DNA from: Paramacrobiotus richtersi
Lineage: Eukaryota; Tardigrada; Eutardigrada; Parachela; Macrobiotidae
NCBI GenBank assembly: GCA_034698045.1
Contig: JAQGAU010000408.1
Span: 1 to 28,790 of the forward strand
Length of the DNA stretch: 28,790 bases
Direction: 5' to 3'
Every line of letters starts with the position of its first letter. Positions within the stretch are counted from its first letter, which is position 1. Below the pieces are notes generated by a model. That model was not told the DNA's origin and made no database searches. It saw nothing but the letters and a program-made list of their open reading frames with translations. This document shows positions 11,985 through 23,405 of the stretch, piece by piece. The position numbers were made by a program, and so were the translations under genes.

Positions 11985-14900
11985 ATGATTGATGTGGATT
12001 TTGAGAAATTTTTACGCCTGGGAATTGTTATCGCACTTGGTGTGACCGTGGTGGGTGCTGTACATCATTTAATGCTGGAGAGCGATGCCCCGCGGAACGA
12101 AGCAACGACCGTGGAAGTACTGCACGTGGAGAAACAGGAAAATGTGGCGACAAATCGCAGTGGCAGCGAGAGCGAACCAGGAAGGATTTTGGAAGATCGG
12201 TCATCCGGAAGTGTGATTCTTGAAGATAAGGCTGATTTTGGGAAGATTTTGGCTGCGGATACAGCTGCCAGTGCTGTTGTTCTGAAGCCAAATCTGCAGA
12301 ATTCAAGGTGAGATACGTAAATATAGCGGACGACGTGATTTCCCGGAATTTTCCGTTGTGAAGAACGTGCTTGAACGAGATCCGTGTGATATTGCGCAGT
12401 GTTTTTACGATTCGTGGCTTTGTGGCGCGACCATTGTATGCTCCTGTTCTTTCGAACCTTAAGGATTGGTAAAATTACAGGGAACGATTAGAGTGCGCTG
12501 GAATGATCAATGATGGTATTCTTATTTCTTATCTTTCTTGGAAATTAGTTATTAGGTCGTTGATCTTGAGCGTTTTCGATTCTTGCAAGCGATAAAGTTT
12601 GCAAAAAATAATTTTGCATTTTCAGCAGAATGTCGTTGCAGAAGCTTGGATGATCAGTCGATACTGCTGATCGGTAGCATTGACGGGAGTGTGACAGCAT
12701 TCAGTTCCAGCGTGGAAGCTGGAATGAGTCATCTGGATGCTTCGAAAATTAATCCGCTGTGGACATTCCATTCCAGTCGTGGGCCGCTCGTTTCGTCTAG
12801 TCTATCGAAAATCGAAGTACGCAGAATTATTTTGCAAATTTATGCAGCATCTTTTTTACGATCGTCTGTATTTAGCTAAATAAAAAACGTACTAATTATT
12901 TATATATATGTAAAAAATCAGAATAATGGAATTAATAGTAAAAAATTAATTAAAATAAGCAAAAAAATTAAATAAAAATATACCTGTATGACGAAAATAG
13001 GACCCATTATCTTACGAGTGAGAAAAATCGGTTAATGTTTTGCAGCTTGTCAAAAATGGCTTACCCGTGCAGTTGATTCCTTCGTTGGACGGAAGTTTGT
13101 TTAGTTTTAATGGAGAGACAATTGAACCGCTCCCGGTGTCGGCTGATTCGTTGTTGAGTTCGTCGTTCAAGATTTCCGAGGATTCTGTGGTTACCGGTGG
13201 AAAAGAGACGGTTGTTTATGGACTAGATCCATATACTGGCAAGGTAGGCTATTTTCTTAATTCCACCTTGAATTAATTGATAGGTTTTCAAATAGTCATT
13301 TGTCTACGTTCGTTTATTAGTACAATATTAAATTAGAAATTTGTCTCGTTTTTACAGTTGTTGTAGTAATTTTTTTTGCTTAGGTTGTGAACGTGTGCTT
13401 TAATTTAAAGTAATTTTTTATTTGCTTTCGTAAGTATTTAATTCATTCTCAATAGCTTTGTTTTTGATTTAAGTAAAATTTTTACTATATATTTTAGAAT
13501 TTTATGTTAAACTGAGTATTTGTTTTACAACTATCAGTATTTTTCTGATCGTTTGTTAGTAAAAAAGTTGCATATGCTTAATAATTTCTAACAAGTAGAC
13601 TGAAAAGCAGAAAGTAAAATTTGTGATTGTAGTTTAAATAAATGAATTCTTTTCTTGATAATAATCGTATCAAATGATCAGTTTTATCTGACGATTGAAA
13701 CTTTGTGGCTGTTATTTCCACCTAGGTTATTTTAGGCATAGTTTCCCATTAGAACGTGGTTGCAGCGCTGGCACACTACTTGGCAGGTGGCCAGAGCAAG
13801 CGTGCGGTTTCGTTTGCTGTTTCGACGAACTTGGTATTCCGAATGTTGTTGATGCGACTGTGCGCATGCAGCGCAGTTGTAAACGCTGACTCAGACGTCA
13901 GCTGGATTTGATTTGGATTAAATAGTTCATTTTGTAGTATGATTCAATAATGACAATGGCAGTATAAAAGTGAAAAAAATTTTTTCAAGCATACGTACGT
14001 AATAAAATAAGTAAAAAGAACAGAAAAACAAATAGACTATAAAATGTAAAATATCAATATTAAGTACAGTTTTTTGATATTGAACAAAACTATTGTGCTG
14101 TGTAAATATTGACTTTATACTGTATTGTACATAATCTTGTTAAACTATTGGTATATGTGAAAATTTAATGGGAAATATATTGTATGAAATGTAACTGTAA
14201 ATATTGTGCAAAATAATAATTAAAATGTAAAATATATTGTAAAAAATGTAAATACTGTGGAAAATATAGTTATATAAAATGTTAAATATGTTCAAAATGT
14301 CAAAAGTGTGTAAAATATTGTTTCAAGAAATGGGGTAAACTGGGACAAAAGGAACAGAAAAAACCGTGAAATAATAATTACTAATTTAATCAGGTGGAAA
14401 AAATGATTATACATACCGTTCTTTTGGTAGGTGAAATATTCATGCGGTGTGGGTGGCTGCAGCAGCCCGTCAGCGGAAGTCCCGGAACTCGCACCCGACG
14501 CGGACGCGGGCACCCTATTGATCAGCCGACTCAGTCAGAGTATCCGCGCCTTCGACGTGCACAGCGGCGGGGAAAAGTGGAATTTCTCCGTTGGCTCGCT
14601 GGATGTCGCCATGGCGGCCGGCAGCGGTGGGCGGTTTGCGGGGAATGTACGGGTGTGTGCCGCGGCGGATGACGTACTGCTGGGGGATGCTGGACAAGCG
14701 CAGTTCCGGTTCGATGTGGCCACGGGGACGGTGGTGGCGTACTCGGTCGATGGGGAGAGCGAGTTGTGGCGCTACCAGGTAAAGCTGCTATGTGCATATT
14801 TTGCACATTTAATTTAAATTTATTATTATTTATTTCGAATTTAAGTTTTTTTTAATTTATTTTTTATATGATGCTAAATTTTGGTTTTTTCAAGTATCAA

Positions 14901-17900
14901 AATTTTATATCGAAAGCGAAGTTTTCTTCAAAATAAAGTTCAATATATTTAAAAGAAGAAAGGTTGTAAAAACTAAAAAGTGTTTAATTATACTTGCAGT
15001 ATGTTCAGAATCGGATATCACCCAATCCGTTAAAATTGCAAATTAAAATCACGAAAAGGAAAATCTTATGAACATTCTGAAAAATATTTTAAAAAATTTG
15101 AATATTTTCCAATTGAGTACGTACGTTAAAAAAGTATGAACATACGCAAATTATAAAAACAGTTTTGGCTGAAATATCTTGATTAAAACGGGTGTTTTTT
15201 GACCAGATGAAACATCCAATCACCAGTGCCTTCTTATTGGAAAAGGGGTGTGTCCGCGCTTTGAATTTGGTCACCGAGGTGTCGCCGATTCAGGATCCGC
15301 TCCTGCTACCGGGTGAAAATAATCAGCTGATTTATATCGGTGAGTACATGCTGTGATTAGCCGGTTTGCGGTGGTTGACCCCATGTGGCTGTTGTGCAGG
15401 ATTTTATGGAGAACATCTGTACATTCAACGCGCGGGCAGCGTCGAGAACACGCCGTTGACGCACCGATACCCCCAGGTGACATTCCGTCCACTACTGGTG
15501 AACGGTAAGCATTTTGAAATATGTCTGTTAAAAAATATATTAAAAACCGATAAAATATATTGAAAAGTATTTAAAAAATCTAAACAACCGTAAAATATAT
15601 TCGAAACATTACAGTACGAAAAATATTTTAAAATCACAAACCACACAAAGTTTAAAAACATATTAAAAATATTTAACTTGAAAAATAAAATTAAAAAACG
15701 ACAAAATATATTAATAACTTAAAAACGATAAAATGTATACTACGAAAAATAAATAAAAAAAATGTGTTTTTCGTAACTGATTCAACGTACCCTCCCGCTT
15801 CAAGACTTGACAAAAGATTTAAAAAAAATACAGAAAATTAGAAGCGTTTAATTGACTGTGCTGTGTGTTCTGTGCAGCTCCCTCCCGCACCCCGGCCATC
15901 TCGGAAGCCTACCGGCCCTTTATAACCGCCGCCCTCCCGCGTCCCTCCTCGCCCGACGACAAGGCCCTGCTCCCCATCGGGCCGCACGAGTACCCCTTCG
16001 ACGGCGGCTACTTTAGCGCCTGGACCGACCGCCGCCCCGCCATTGGTCCGCAGCGCGCCCTGCCCGCCCCCGGGGACCGTCCGCCCTCCTCGGCGCTGCT
16101 GCTGCAGATGGTGCAGTACTGGCACTATATCACCGGGTTTGTGGTCATTCCGGTGGTGGTCGCCGCCGGATTGGTGCGGTGGCATTATAAGAAGACAATT
16201 GTCAAGATGCAGTCGGAGACGGAGATGCTGAAACGGCAGAATACCACCGGGAGCTCCGGAACGTTGACCAGTGTCATTTCCATGCAGGAGACGCAGAAGA
16301 TGAAGCATAGTCGGTATGATGGTACCTTCTCGACATTCTTTTCCCTTGCATATGTTTTTATTAATTTCCCGACAGTTTTTATAATTTTTTTAATAGTTTT
16401 CATTCAACTATTTTTACTAATTTGATTACAATTTTTCCGTTGATTTTTTTAACAATATCTAGAATAATATTTGTAATGTTTTTTAAATAGTTCCCTGTGA
16501 CGTTTTTTCTTAATTTTGACTGTCATTCATTCGTGTGAATTTATGTAATAAATTAATTTAAATTTAAAATTACTAAATTTAGTTTGTTAAGTTTAGCATA
16601 TGCATTTCAGTTGTTAAAAATGGCTGTATGAAATGATATTTTAGAATTTTGTAACTTTATTAACAATGTGTGACAATGTCGGTTATTTCCTCTTGGTATC
16701 TCGTATTTTAATTCTGACATAGTCATCATGTTTTCTACTGGCGTTGCACATGGTTTACTTTATGCTGCGTGTCGACAGATTCCGATCGGATTTTGAAGTG
16801 ATTGAAAAGCTGGGTAAAGGCGGATTTGGAGTGGTTTATACGGCTCGAAATCGCTTGGATGATAATTTATACGCCGTCAAGAAGATTGTCTTACCCAAAA
16901 GGTCAGTGTCAGGAGGTTGTGTCATTACAAAGAAAAGTGATTCATCGACACGATTAACGACCGAACTTTAGACAGACTTTTATTTCGGGTTTGGGAAATA
17001 TGTTCTACTTCTCCTAGCCTTTTTAATATTTTTGTAATTGAATAAAAAATTAAAACCAAAAAATAAATAAAATAAATAATTATTTTTAACTATTCATTAT
17101 ATTTTTTAAATTTTTTTTATAAATTTATAAATGTTATTTATTTCTTTAAATAATTATTTTTTTTTAAATTTATAAATATTATTTATTTCTATAAATATTT
17201 TTTTTTGTAATTTTGTTGATTATTTTTTTAATAATAATTATGTTTTCATTGCATTATTTATTTTGTCCCGGTGGTAACGAAACGTGGTTTTTCCACAGCG
17301 ATGCCGCCCGGGAGAAGGTCCGCCGTGAAGTCCGCGTCCTAGCCAAACTGGACCACGTGGGCATCGTCCGTTTCTACAACGCCTGGGTGGAGACCTCGGA
17401 TCCCGACACGGACCTCCCGGAGACCGACCTGGACGTGGACGAGGACCCGCACAACCGCGGCGACCAGCCCACCTGCTCGCCCACCTCCCTGTCCACCGCC
17501 GCCTCTGTCGACCTCAACTGTCTGTGGATTGGGACCCAGCGGAAGAAGCGCTCCCTGGTCGACGTTATGGCCGGGGAGGGGGCGGAGCAGCGGAATGAGA
17601 TGACGGATTCGTTGCGGTTGGTGCCGGGTGGCGAGGAGAGTAATGATGTGGTGTTTGAGGGGGTCAGCGGGAAGGGGGAGAGCTGGGAGGTGGTGGGGAG
17701 TCAGTCGGATGGGATTGTCTTTGAGGAGACGGGGGGAGGAGGTGCCCGGCGACAGAGGAAGAGGTCGCGGTCGTCCACCAAGAAGAGCACTCCATCGTAC
17801 GTCGAATTAAAAATAAAACTGAAAATAACAGAAATAAAAACATTGAAATAAATTGGTATGTAAAACAAATAACTAAGTTTTATTTTATGGCTGTGAAATT

Positions 17901-19967
17901 TTGAAACGAATTTTAAAATTTGTTTTATTATTTCACAGCCTTAGAATAATAATTAGTTAATTGTTTTACGTACTGATTTTTATTTTAATGTTTTTATTTT
18001 TAGTATTTTCAGTTTTATTTTTAATTTGACTGAATAAATGGCTTCTTTGATTATAATTATTAAATGAAAATAATTATATATCCAACAAGATAAATAAACA
18101 ATCCGTAATTATTTGTATTATATACAAATTTAATTTAATGATTTGTTTTAGTAGTTTCAGTGTTATTTTTAATTCGAATTATTAAATAGCCTCTTTGATT
18201 TTAATTATTAAATAAAAATAATTATACATTCAACCAGATAAATTAATAGTAAGTAGTTATTTGTTCTATATACAAATTGATTTTATTGTTCTTATTTTTA
18301 GTAGTTTCAGTTTTATTTTTAATTTGACTAATTAAATAGCTTATTTAATTTTAATTATCAACTAAAGGTAATTGTAATTATAAATCCAACAAGATTTAAA
18401 GAAATAATAATAAATATACGCAAATAGAACATACAAAAATGTCAGAAGATAATGTTTACATTATCATCATTAATTTTCATGTGTTTTTTGTGTGAATCAG
18501 ATGTTATTATGACTGCTAAGGGAAAAAAGTGCTTTTCTACATAATTAGTGAACTTTTCTAGGTTATCCGGCATGTCCGAGTTGGACGACTCCATGACCGA
18601 CGAAGTGGACGGGAAGAAACCCGGTGCCGTCAAATCCCTATCCAAACCTCAGCTCTTCATCCAAATGGAGCTGTGCCGTCGGGAAACGCTGAAAGACTGG
18701 TTGAACACCAACCAGGAGCGACGGATCCGCAACCACGTCCTGGATATCTACTACCAGATTGTTAGCGCCGTGGAGTATGTGCACGTCAAGGGACTGATGC
18801 ACCGGGATCTCAAACCGAGTAATATCTTGTTTTCGCTGGATGGGCGCGCCGTGAAGGTGGGGGATTTCGGGCTGGTGACCAGTTTGGATGATGAGGAGCG
18901 GCTGAGGAGTGTGGTGCCGGTGGAGCAGGAGAAGAATTATCTGAGCATCCATAGTCATACGAATCAGGTGGGGAATGGGTTGAATCGGCTGCGAAAATTT
19001 TTATATAATTGTTTTTCGTAAAACTTCATTTTACACATTTATTTAGTATTTATTTAATAATTATTATTTATTTATCTAATTTATTGTGTTTGAAATTCCT
19101 TTTTGTGCGTTCATTACCAAAATCCAGCATATTTTTAAGTGGTTTTTTTAATAGTATTTATTCCAATTTTGTTATTGTTTTTGAATTTATTATTCTCAGA
19201 ATTTATATGTGTTAATGATCTGCAGCGAGCAGCAATTTTCATGGTTTCTCATAGTGTTTCTGCCTTTTTTAAAAATCTGTTTCCTTTTGTGTAATTTATT
19301 TTTCTTTAAATTTTTGTGTGGTAATGCTCTGAACTTGTAACGGTACCTTTGAAAATATGGAAAATTTGTGTTGTCTACTAACCATACCGGAAACGCTTCC
19401 GGTTCGCCAAAAATGTCTATGCAAAACGTTTGCATTATCGATTTCTTTTATCCAATGTTTAGTTCGATTTCTGGTAATTTTTTCCACTGTTGATTTCGTT
19501 GGAAATATTTTTTGCGACCTTGCGGTTATTTAACTCGCCCAGAATCACAAAAACTAGGTTGTAAAATTCATCATTTTGTTGACGCGCAGGTGGGCACCTC
19601 CCTGTACATGTCCCCCGAACTGGTCCAGGGCAAGTCCTACGACCAGAAAGTCGACATGTACTCCCTGGGTCTGATCCTCTTCGAACTCCTCCTGCCCTTC
19701 CACACCGAGATGGAGCGGGTCTACTGTATGCGCGCCGCCAAGGACCTCCGGTTCGACGCCATCAAAGCCGCCGTCTCGTGCAGCCTGCCCAACGACGAAC
19801 AACTGTTGCGTCGTCTACTGGCCAATGATCCCCGGGACCGGCCAAGCGCCAGTGTTCTGCGGACGTGCGATCTCTTCCGGGGCCTGGTCGGACTGATGGA
19901 GGGGGCCGGGATGCGGGGCCGGGGGCAATCCGTGTCGTTGGCGGATTTCTTTCCCGAGAAGAAGTGA
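11985..19967 (+). CDS. EIF2AK3: PERK-type eIF2-alpha kinase (ER stress sensor)
   Basis: Type I ER membrane kinase that phosphorylates eIF2-alpha in the unfolded protein response. Exons: 11985-12307, 12642-12816, 13046-13243, 14431-14778, 15207-15339, 15400-15504, 15878-16313, 16779-16901, 17299-17796, 18562-18967 and 19590-19967. Phases match at all ten junctions; about 1040 aa (human PERK is about 1116). The N-terminal hydrophobic segment (residues 9-31) is a signal sequence. The luminal sensor has [45 protein letters not shown] and EKWNFSVG, all PERK hallmarks. The membrane span is about 510-527. The kinase has GKGGFG (585-590), Lys607, Glu624, a roughly 160-residue acidic insert (646-808), HRDLKPSN (Asp862), DFG (881-883) and [10 protein letters not shown] with activation-loop Thr918. 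All catalytic residues are present, so it should be active. The ATG at 11985 is the first in frame. ATTAAA at 20244 may be the poly(A) signal. Confidence 0.95.
13920..14330 (+). repeat. Degenerate AT-rich short repeats in PERK intron 3
   Basis: Variants of TGTAAATATTGTG and AAAATGTAAAATAT recur many times, most densely at 14140-14330. The copies are imperfect with no fixed period. This looks like slippage-derived intronic simple sequence inside the 1187-bp intron 13244-14430. No coding potential is seen. Confidence 0.6.
15519..15745 (+). repeat. Degenerate AAAACGATAAAATATATT repeats in PERK intron 6
   Basis: Within intron 15505-15877, units resembling AAACCGATAAAATATATT recur near 15545, 15590, 15695 and 15725, interspersed with related A-rich sequence. 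They are imperfect and probably slippage-derived, similar in style to the intron 3 repeats. Confidence 0.55.
17030..17212 (+). repeat. AT-only tract with a duplicated segment in PERK intron 8
   Basis: Nearly pure A/T. The segment TTTTTAAATTTATAAATATT and the following TATTTATTTCTITAAAT-like stretch occur twice in tandem (roughly 17105-17160 and 17160-17205), a two-copy repeat of about 57 bp. The letter I here marks a position that differs between copies. Confidence 0.55.
17805..18026. repeat. Large imperfect inverted repeat in PERK intron 9
   Basis: The left arm (17805-17899, ending GGCTGTGAAAT) and right arm (17930-18026, starting ATTTCACAGCC) are reverse complements over about 95 bp, by eye roughly 80-85 percent, with a 30-bp AT-rich loop. 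The left arm begins eight bases after the exon 9 splice donor (exon end 17796). The distal part of the right arm is the start of the tandem unit at 18001, so the structure looks like an inverted copy of the neighbouring repeat. It could fold as a hairpin in the pre-mRNA next to the donor. Confidence 0.8.
18001..18430 (+). repeat. Three-copy, about 149-bp tandem repeat in PERK intron 9
   Basis: Units begin at 18001, 18149 and 18299 with TAGTA(T/G)TTTCAG and continue TTTTATTTTTAATT(T/C)GA; the last is partial. Each also carries an AATAATTATA...CCAACAAGAT-like block and TATACAAATT. Units differ by scattered substitutions, so the array is not very young. Each unit start has a T-rich tract followed by TAG and CAG, resembling a 3' splice site. 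Fills most of the 765-bp intron 17797-18561. Confidence 0.85.
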
Positions 19968-20448
19968 TTGTTTGGATTGTTTTTGGATTGAAATCTCCTG
20001 TGTTGTTTTATTTTTGACTAATGATTTGGATAATATTTTGGGGGTGTTTTTGATCCCAGTGGGGTATGGAGAAAATGATTGGAAAAAATGTGATTTTTTT
20101 TAATGTTCTTTCCCGTGTTTCGGGCGCACAGGTGATTTTGAGGCTGCCACGGGGGTTTGTTCGCTTTTGTACTATAGACATTGGAGGTTTTGGGTTGTTG
20201 TTTGATCTTGGAGACTGTTTGTCGTTGATTTCATAATTTTCTTATTAAAACAAATTTACCGGCTGTTGGGATGTGTGAGCGGTGCAGTGTTGTCGACTAA
20301 ACAATTGCGTAAAACCCCAACAAATACTGTACACCGTAACAAAACAGAGAATTGTGGTTAACAACAGATCTTGTCCAAACCGTTGCTGTACTCGGCGTGT
20401 TTACTGGACAAATAGAAAAGCCAGAGTAACAGGGCAAGCTGAACGAAG
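19968..20448. other. 3' flank of the PERK gene
   Basis: T/G-rich 3' UTR-like sequence follows the stop at 19965-19967. ATTAAA at 20244-20249 is the best poly(A) signal. No further gene was recognised before the GC-richer block starting near 20449. Confidence 0.45.
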
Positions 20449-21045
20449 TTAAGACGATGCGGGAAACGACATCCTTTTACGGATGGAAGGGTTCAGGGAA
20501 ACTGGGCGGGGACTGGGACTGGACGACTTGAAGCGTACTGGGACAGCTTGGCCGGCCACATCCAGACTGGGCAGATTGTCCGCGTTCCATGCGCACCCCT
20601 CATAGATAATAAGATATTGCTCGCTCGCGTGAACTCCTGTAGAAATTTGAAGAAGGCAGTGCTGTAATTTGTACGCAGACGGTCTAGCGGAACGCTCGAT
20701 CCTTACAGTCTTTATAATACGGCAGCCCAACAACCGGCTATGCACAGCCGTTGCAACCCACTGGCCCATCCGCTGGGCATCAAATGCCGGCCGCTTGCTC
20801 TCCACCAATCGGTACAGATCTTCCGTCACCGTGCTCCTTCCCACTGTACCGGAAAAACGAAGGCCGTAAAGCATGGTGCACTGTTTTATCACCAGCTTAG
20901 TGCAACACCCTTCGGTCATCGATGCTGCTAAGTAGTCAATGTTCTTCCATAAGCCAGCGCTCTCCCGGCCCACGTGGCATTGACCAGCCATTAACACCTC
21001 TTGTCCTGTAGTACACACACCCAGCTGACTGCAGATTCTGAACAT
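20449..21045 (-). CDS. Unrecognised Cys-containing ORF, possibly part of a broken gene
   Basis: An ATG-started minus-strand frame of 198 codons. The same frame is open without a Met up to 21165, where TGA (21166-21168) closes it. The upstream part (YGWAPKDYRAVRVGRSHF) looks protein-like. I recognise no family, signal peptide or membrane span. Cysteines are frequent and evenly spaced, but no zinc-finger pattern is clear. The GC content is higher than the flanks, and long frames also occur in the other two minus frames just upstream. This suggests a coding region cut by frameshifts or unmodelled introns. It could also be noncoding DNA with chance open frames. Confidence 0.25.
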   Translation of the reverse strand: MFRICSQLGVCTTGQEVLMAGQCHVGRESAGLWKNIDYLAASMTEGCCTKLVIKQCTMLYGLRFSGTVGRSTVTEDLYRLVESKRPAFDAQRMGQWVATAVHSRLLGCRIIKTVRIERSARPSAYKLQHCLLQISTGVHASEQYLIIYEGCAWNADNLPSLDVAGQAVPVRFKSSSPSPRPVSLNPSIRKRMSFPASS

Positions 21046-21890
21046 TTCCAGGACTTCCGCCACCGTGATGCAACGGGTACGGGCACTGACACACTTAAAA
21101 TGGGAGCGGCCAACGCGTACAGCTCGATAGTCCTTTGGAGCCCATCCATATAAAACCGGCGAAGGTCAGCCGGATGTCCATTGTACAGACCACTTGCCGC
21201 TTAGAATAACTCCCCAGCTGAGGCATACTCCAGGAAGAGGGCTGTAGAATAAGCCGGTTTCCGTCGATGACGGAAAAGGATGGAATACTGTGGCAACGAC
21301 ATCTTGCCCAAAGCATGGTCCAGATAAGGGGCTCTTCCTCTAACTGTGCTGTACTGCATGCACTGGTTTGTTCGGCGAAATCATCCTGACATGGGTCAGC
21401 AGATCGGCGACGGATGGCGGTGAACGAATCTATCCAGGTCAAGAATTTCAAGGCGCCACACGCCTCCTGTCTCCAGCTCCACACACGTCACAAGCCGCCA
21501 GTCTCTCGGTGGGATGTCGGCGGTCACCCAGGGCGCCATACCCACGTGTTCCTGCAGTCGTGGCGCATCCTGGTCGCAGCTGTTCCGACCACGTGTCCGC
21601 GCTCACGTAACGGAATGCTGCAGCGTAGGCTGTCAACTGGCGCCGCATTCCATCACATCCAGAGTCCACGACATAGCCGTTGCATGGCCACGTCGATGGA
21701 CCCGTGCGTCCAGCCCTCTTCCCGCAGCACGTTGACGCCATTCATTGCACAGGAGAGTCCCGAAACTCCTCGGCGGTAGCCGTAATCTCCGTAAATAGTC
21801 CGGAATATTGTGGCACCACTCCGCAAACCCCTTCCCCAATTGCTGTAACAGATGTATAAACTACCTACGTGTAGTCGGGCGGGCACTCAA
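21046..21890 (-). other. GC-richer block with overlapping open frames
   Basis: Minus-strand frames at 21653-21886, 21448-21741 and 21095-21484 overlap in series in different frames, as a gene with frameshifts or small introns would appear. None shows a motif I can name. Composition changes sharply to AT-rich sequence at about 22030. If it is a pseudogene, it runs 21886 to 20449 and ends in the ORF described above. Confidence 0.3.
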
Positions 21891-21900
21891 TGACCGAAGC

Positions 21901-23290
21901 GAAGGAAGTGTGTGAAGGACTGTGACATTTAAATAGGGTATACACACCGCGAAGACCAGGACAGGACTTCTGGCATATTGAGTGGGCTACCTGTGCAGGC
22001 TGTGCAGCCGACTGGGCCCTAAATTTCGGATTCCTTCTTTTTTAAATTATCTTCTTAACTTTCTTTTTATTGAATTTCTTATTTATTTAACTTTTTTAAA
22101 AATAAGAAAATAATAATTCAATAGTGACCGACCGACCGCGAATGAAGTCGAATATAGATGACCTTCGCTCCGCTTCAGTCGATTCTACAGGCGATGGGTG
22201 TCTTAGGAAAGTACGCGAATTTAAGGATTCACAACTAGAAAACTACAGATCAAACAAGCAACTATAGCATATTAACGGAACGCTGTGCAAGAATTGGCTC
22301 GCTCATAAAGCAAGAACCAAGCCTGTGATACCTGCAGATGAGTATCCCGAAAAACCGAAACGACAAGGCTGTAAGGTCATCCGAAAACAGAAGCTTGCAT
22401 TAACCTCATTGGTTCTTGGACTGGATTCGTTCATCTTGGCAAAGGTGACAGCGCCAGATATTCTACGGTTTTCACGGGACTTGCTATCAGCAGAGCGATA
22501 TCCAGTGCCGGGTCTAAATTGCAAGCCCGGATCAAGCCAACTCGCGCAGCAAATGTGTCAAAAATGCCTGCTGCAGATATGACTTGTTTCCGCGACGAAG
22601 GTGCCTCACAATGCGCAGCTCTGGTGACTGCTTTCCGTCTGGACTAGGAAGTGCTGTCCAACTGTTAGACAACCTTGGTTACAGTCATAACAAAACTGAC
22701 CATAACCAGCGCTTACAAGATTGACAAACTTTTGTGGCGCATTTAGAGAAAAAGTTGGTTTTAATGCAGTGAAACGGGGTTAATGCCCACCAATGTCAAA
22801 ATGGCATCGTGCTACCCTTGCTGACATATGGTCAGGAGAATCTCAGAAACTTACACTTTCTTAATTAGATTTTTTGATCGATCGGTAGGTGCCAGTTTTT
22901 AGCTCATAAGTCGCACGCCTTCAGGTACCGGGCGCTGGTTTGTGGATGCCAAATCTACTGCAAAAACGCCGCATACCACGTTATTTTTAATTGCAAAATA
23001 GTTTTTTGTAGGGAAACGCGAAATTCCAACGAGAAACTCGCACATCGCCTGGTACCGTGCGGTGGCTGGTTAAGGTGAAACGTTTCCAGAAAACCACAGT
23101 CTTCCCAGTATTTCCGAGTATTTTTGACAGAGAGTTACACTGCTATACTACGTACTATTCTAACATACTACACAGTCAGCAGCAAAAGTCAACAATGCGA
23201 GACTAGCTCGCGTACGTGGTCGGCAGGAGTACTATAAGTTTACCGGAAACCCACTTGTCGGTTTAGTATGCGTTAGCAAATTCACGCTGA
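21901..23290. other. No recognisable gene
   Basis: An AT-rich tract near 22030-22120 is followed by mixed-composition sequence. The frame 22325-22582 (plus) and its antisense shadow show no motif. Two related GGTACCG-containing segments (near 22924 and 23051) are direct-repeat-like but short. No transposon ends found. Confidence 0.4.
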
Positions 23291-23292
23291 TG

Positions 23293-23320
23293 TTATCAAG
23301 TTTATCCTCTCGAGATAAAC
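23293..23320 (+). promoter_or_regulatory. Cluster of three GATA-factor sites upstream of the protease
   Basis: TTATCA (23293-23298, TGATAA on the other strand), TTATCC (within 23300-23306) and AGATAA (23313-23318) lie within 28 bp, 86-113 bp before the start codon. The last two form a perfect inverted pair, GTTTATC/GATAAAC, with a 7-bp spacer. GATA factors drive gut genes in nematodes and insects, so gut expression of this protease is an inference. Confidence 0.45.
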
Positions 23321-23405
23321 CGCAGTTACAAACCATAGTGGTGAGGAAAACGTTTTTCTCGTTCTGGAAAACGTTCGCGTGTATCGGACACGATTAAACT
23401 AAAAC

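Noticed and set aside
14531-14806. Several ORFs on both strands over PERK exon 4
   Set aside because: Shadows caused by GC-rich codons; only the frame with [10 protein letters not shown] and EKWNFSVG matches PERK.
15838-16308. Minus-strand 156-codon ORF over PERK exon 7
   Set aside because: Antisense of the C-rich, Pro/Ala-coding exon; no motif and no splice support.
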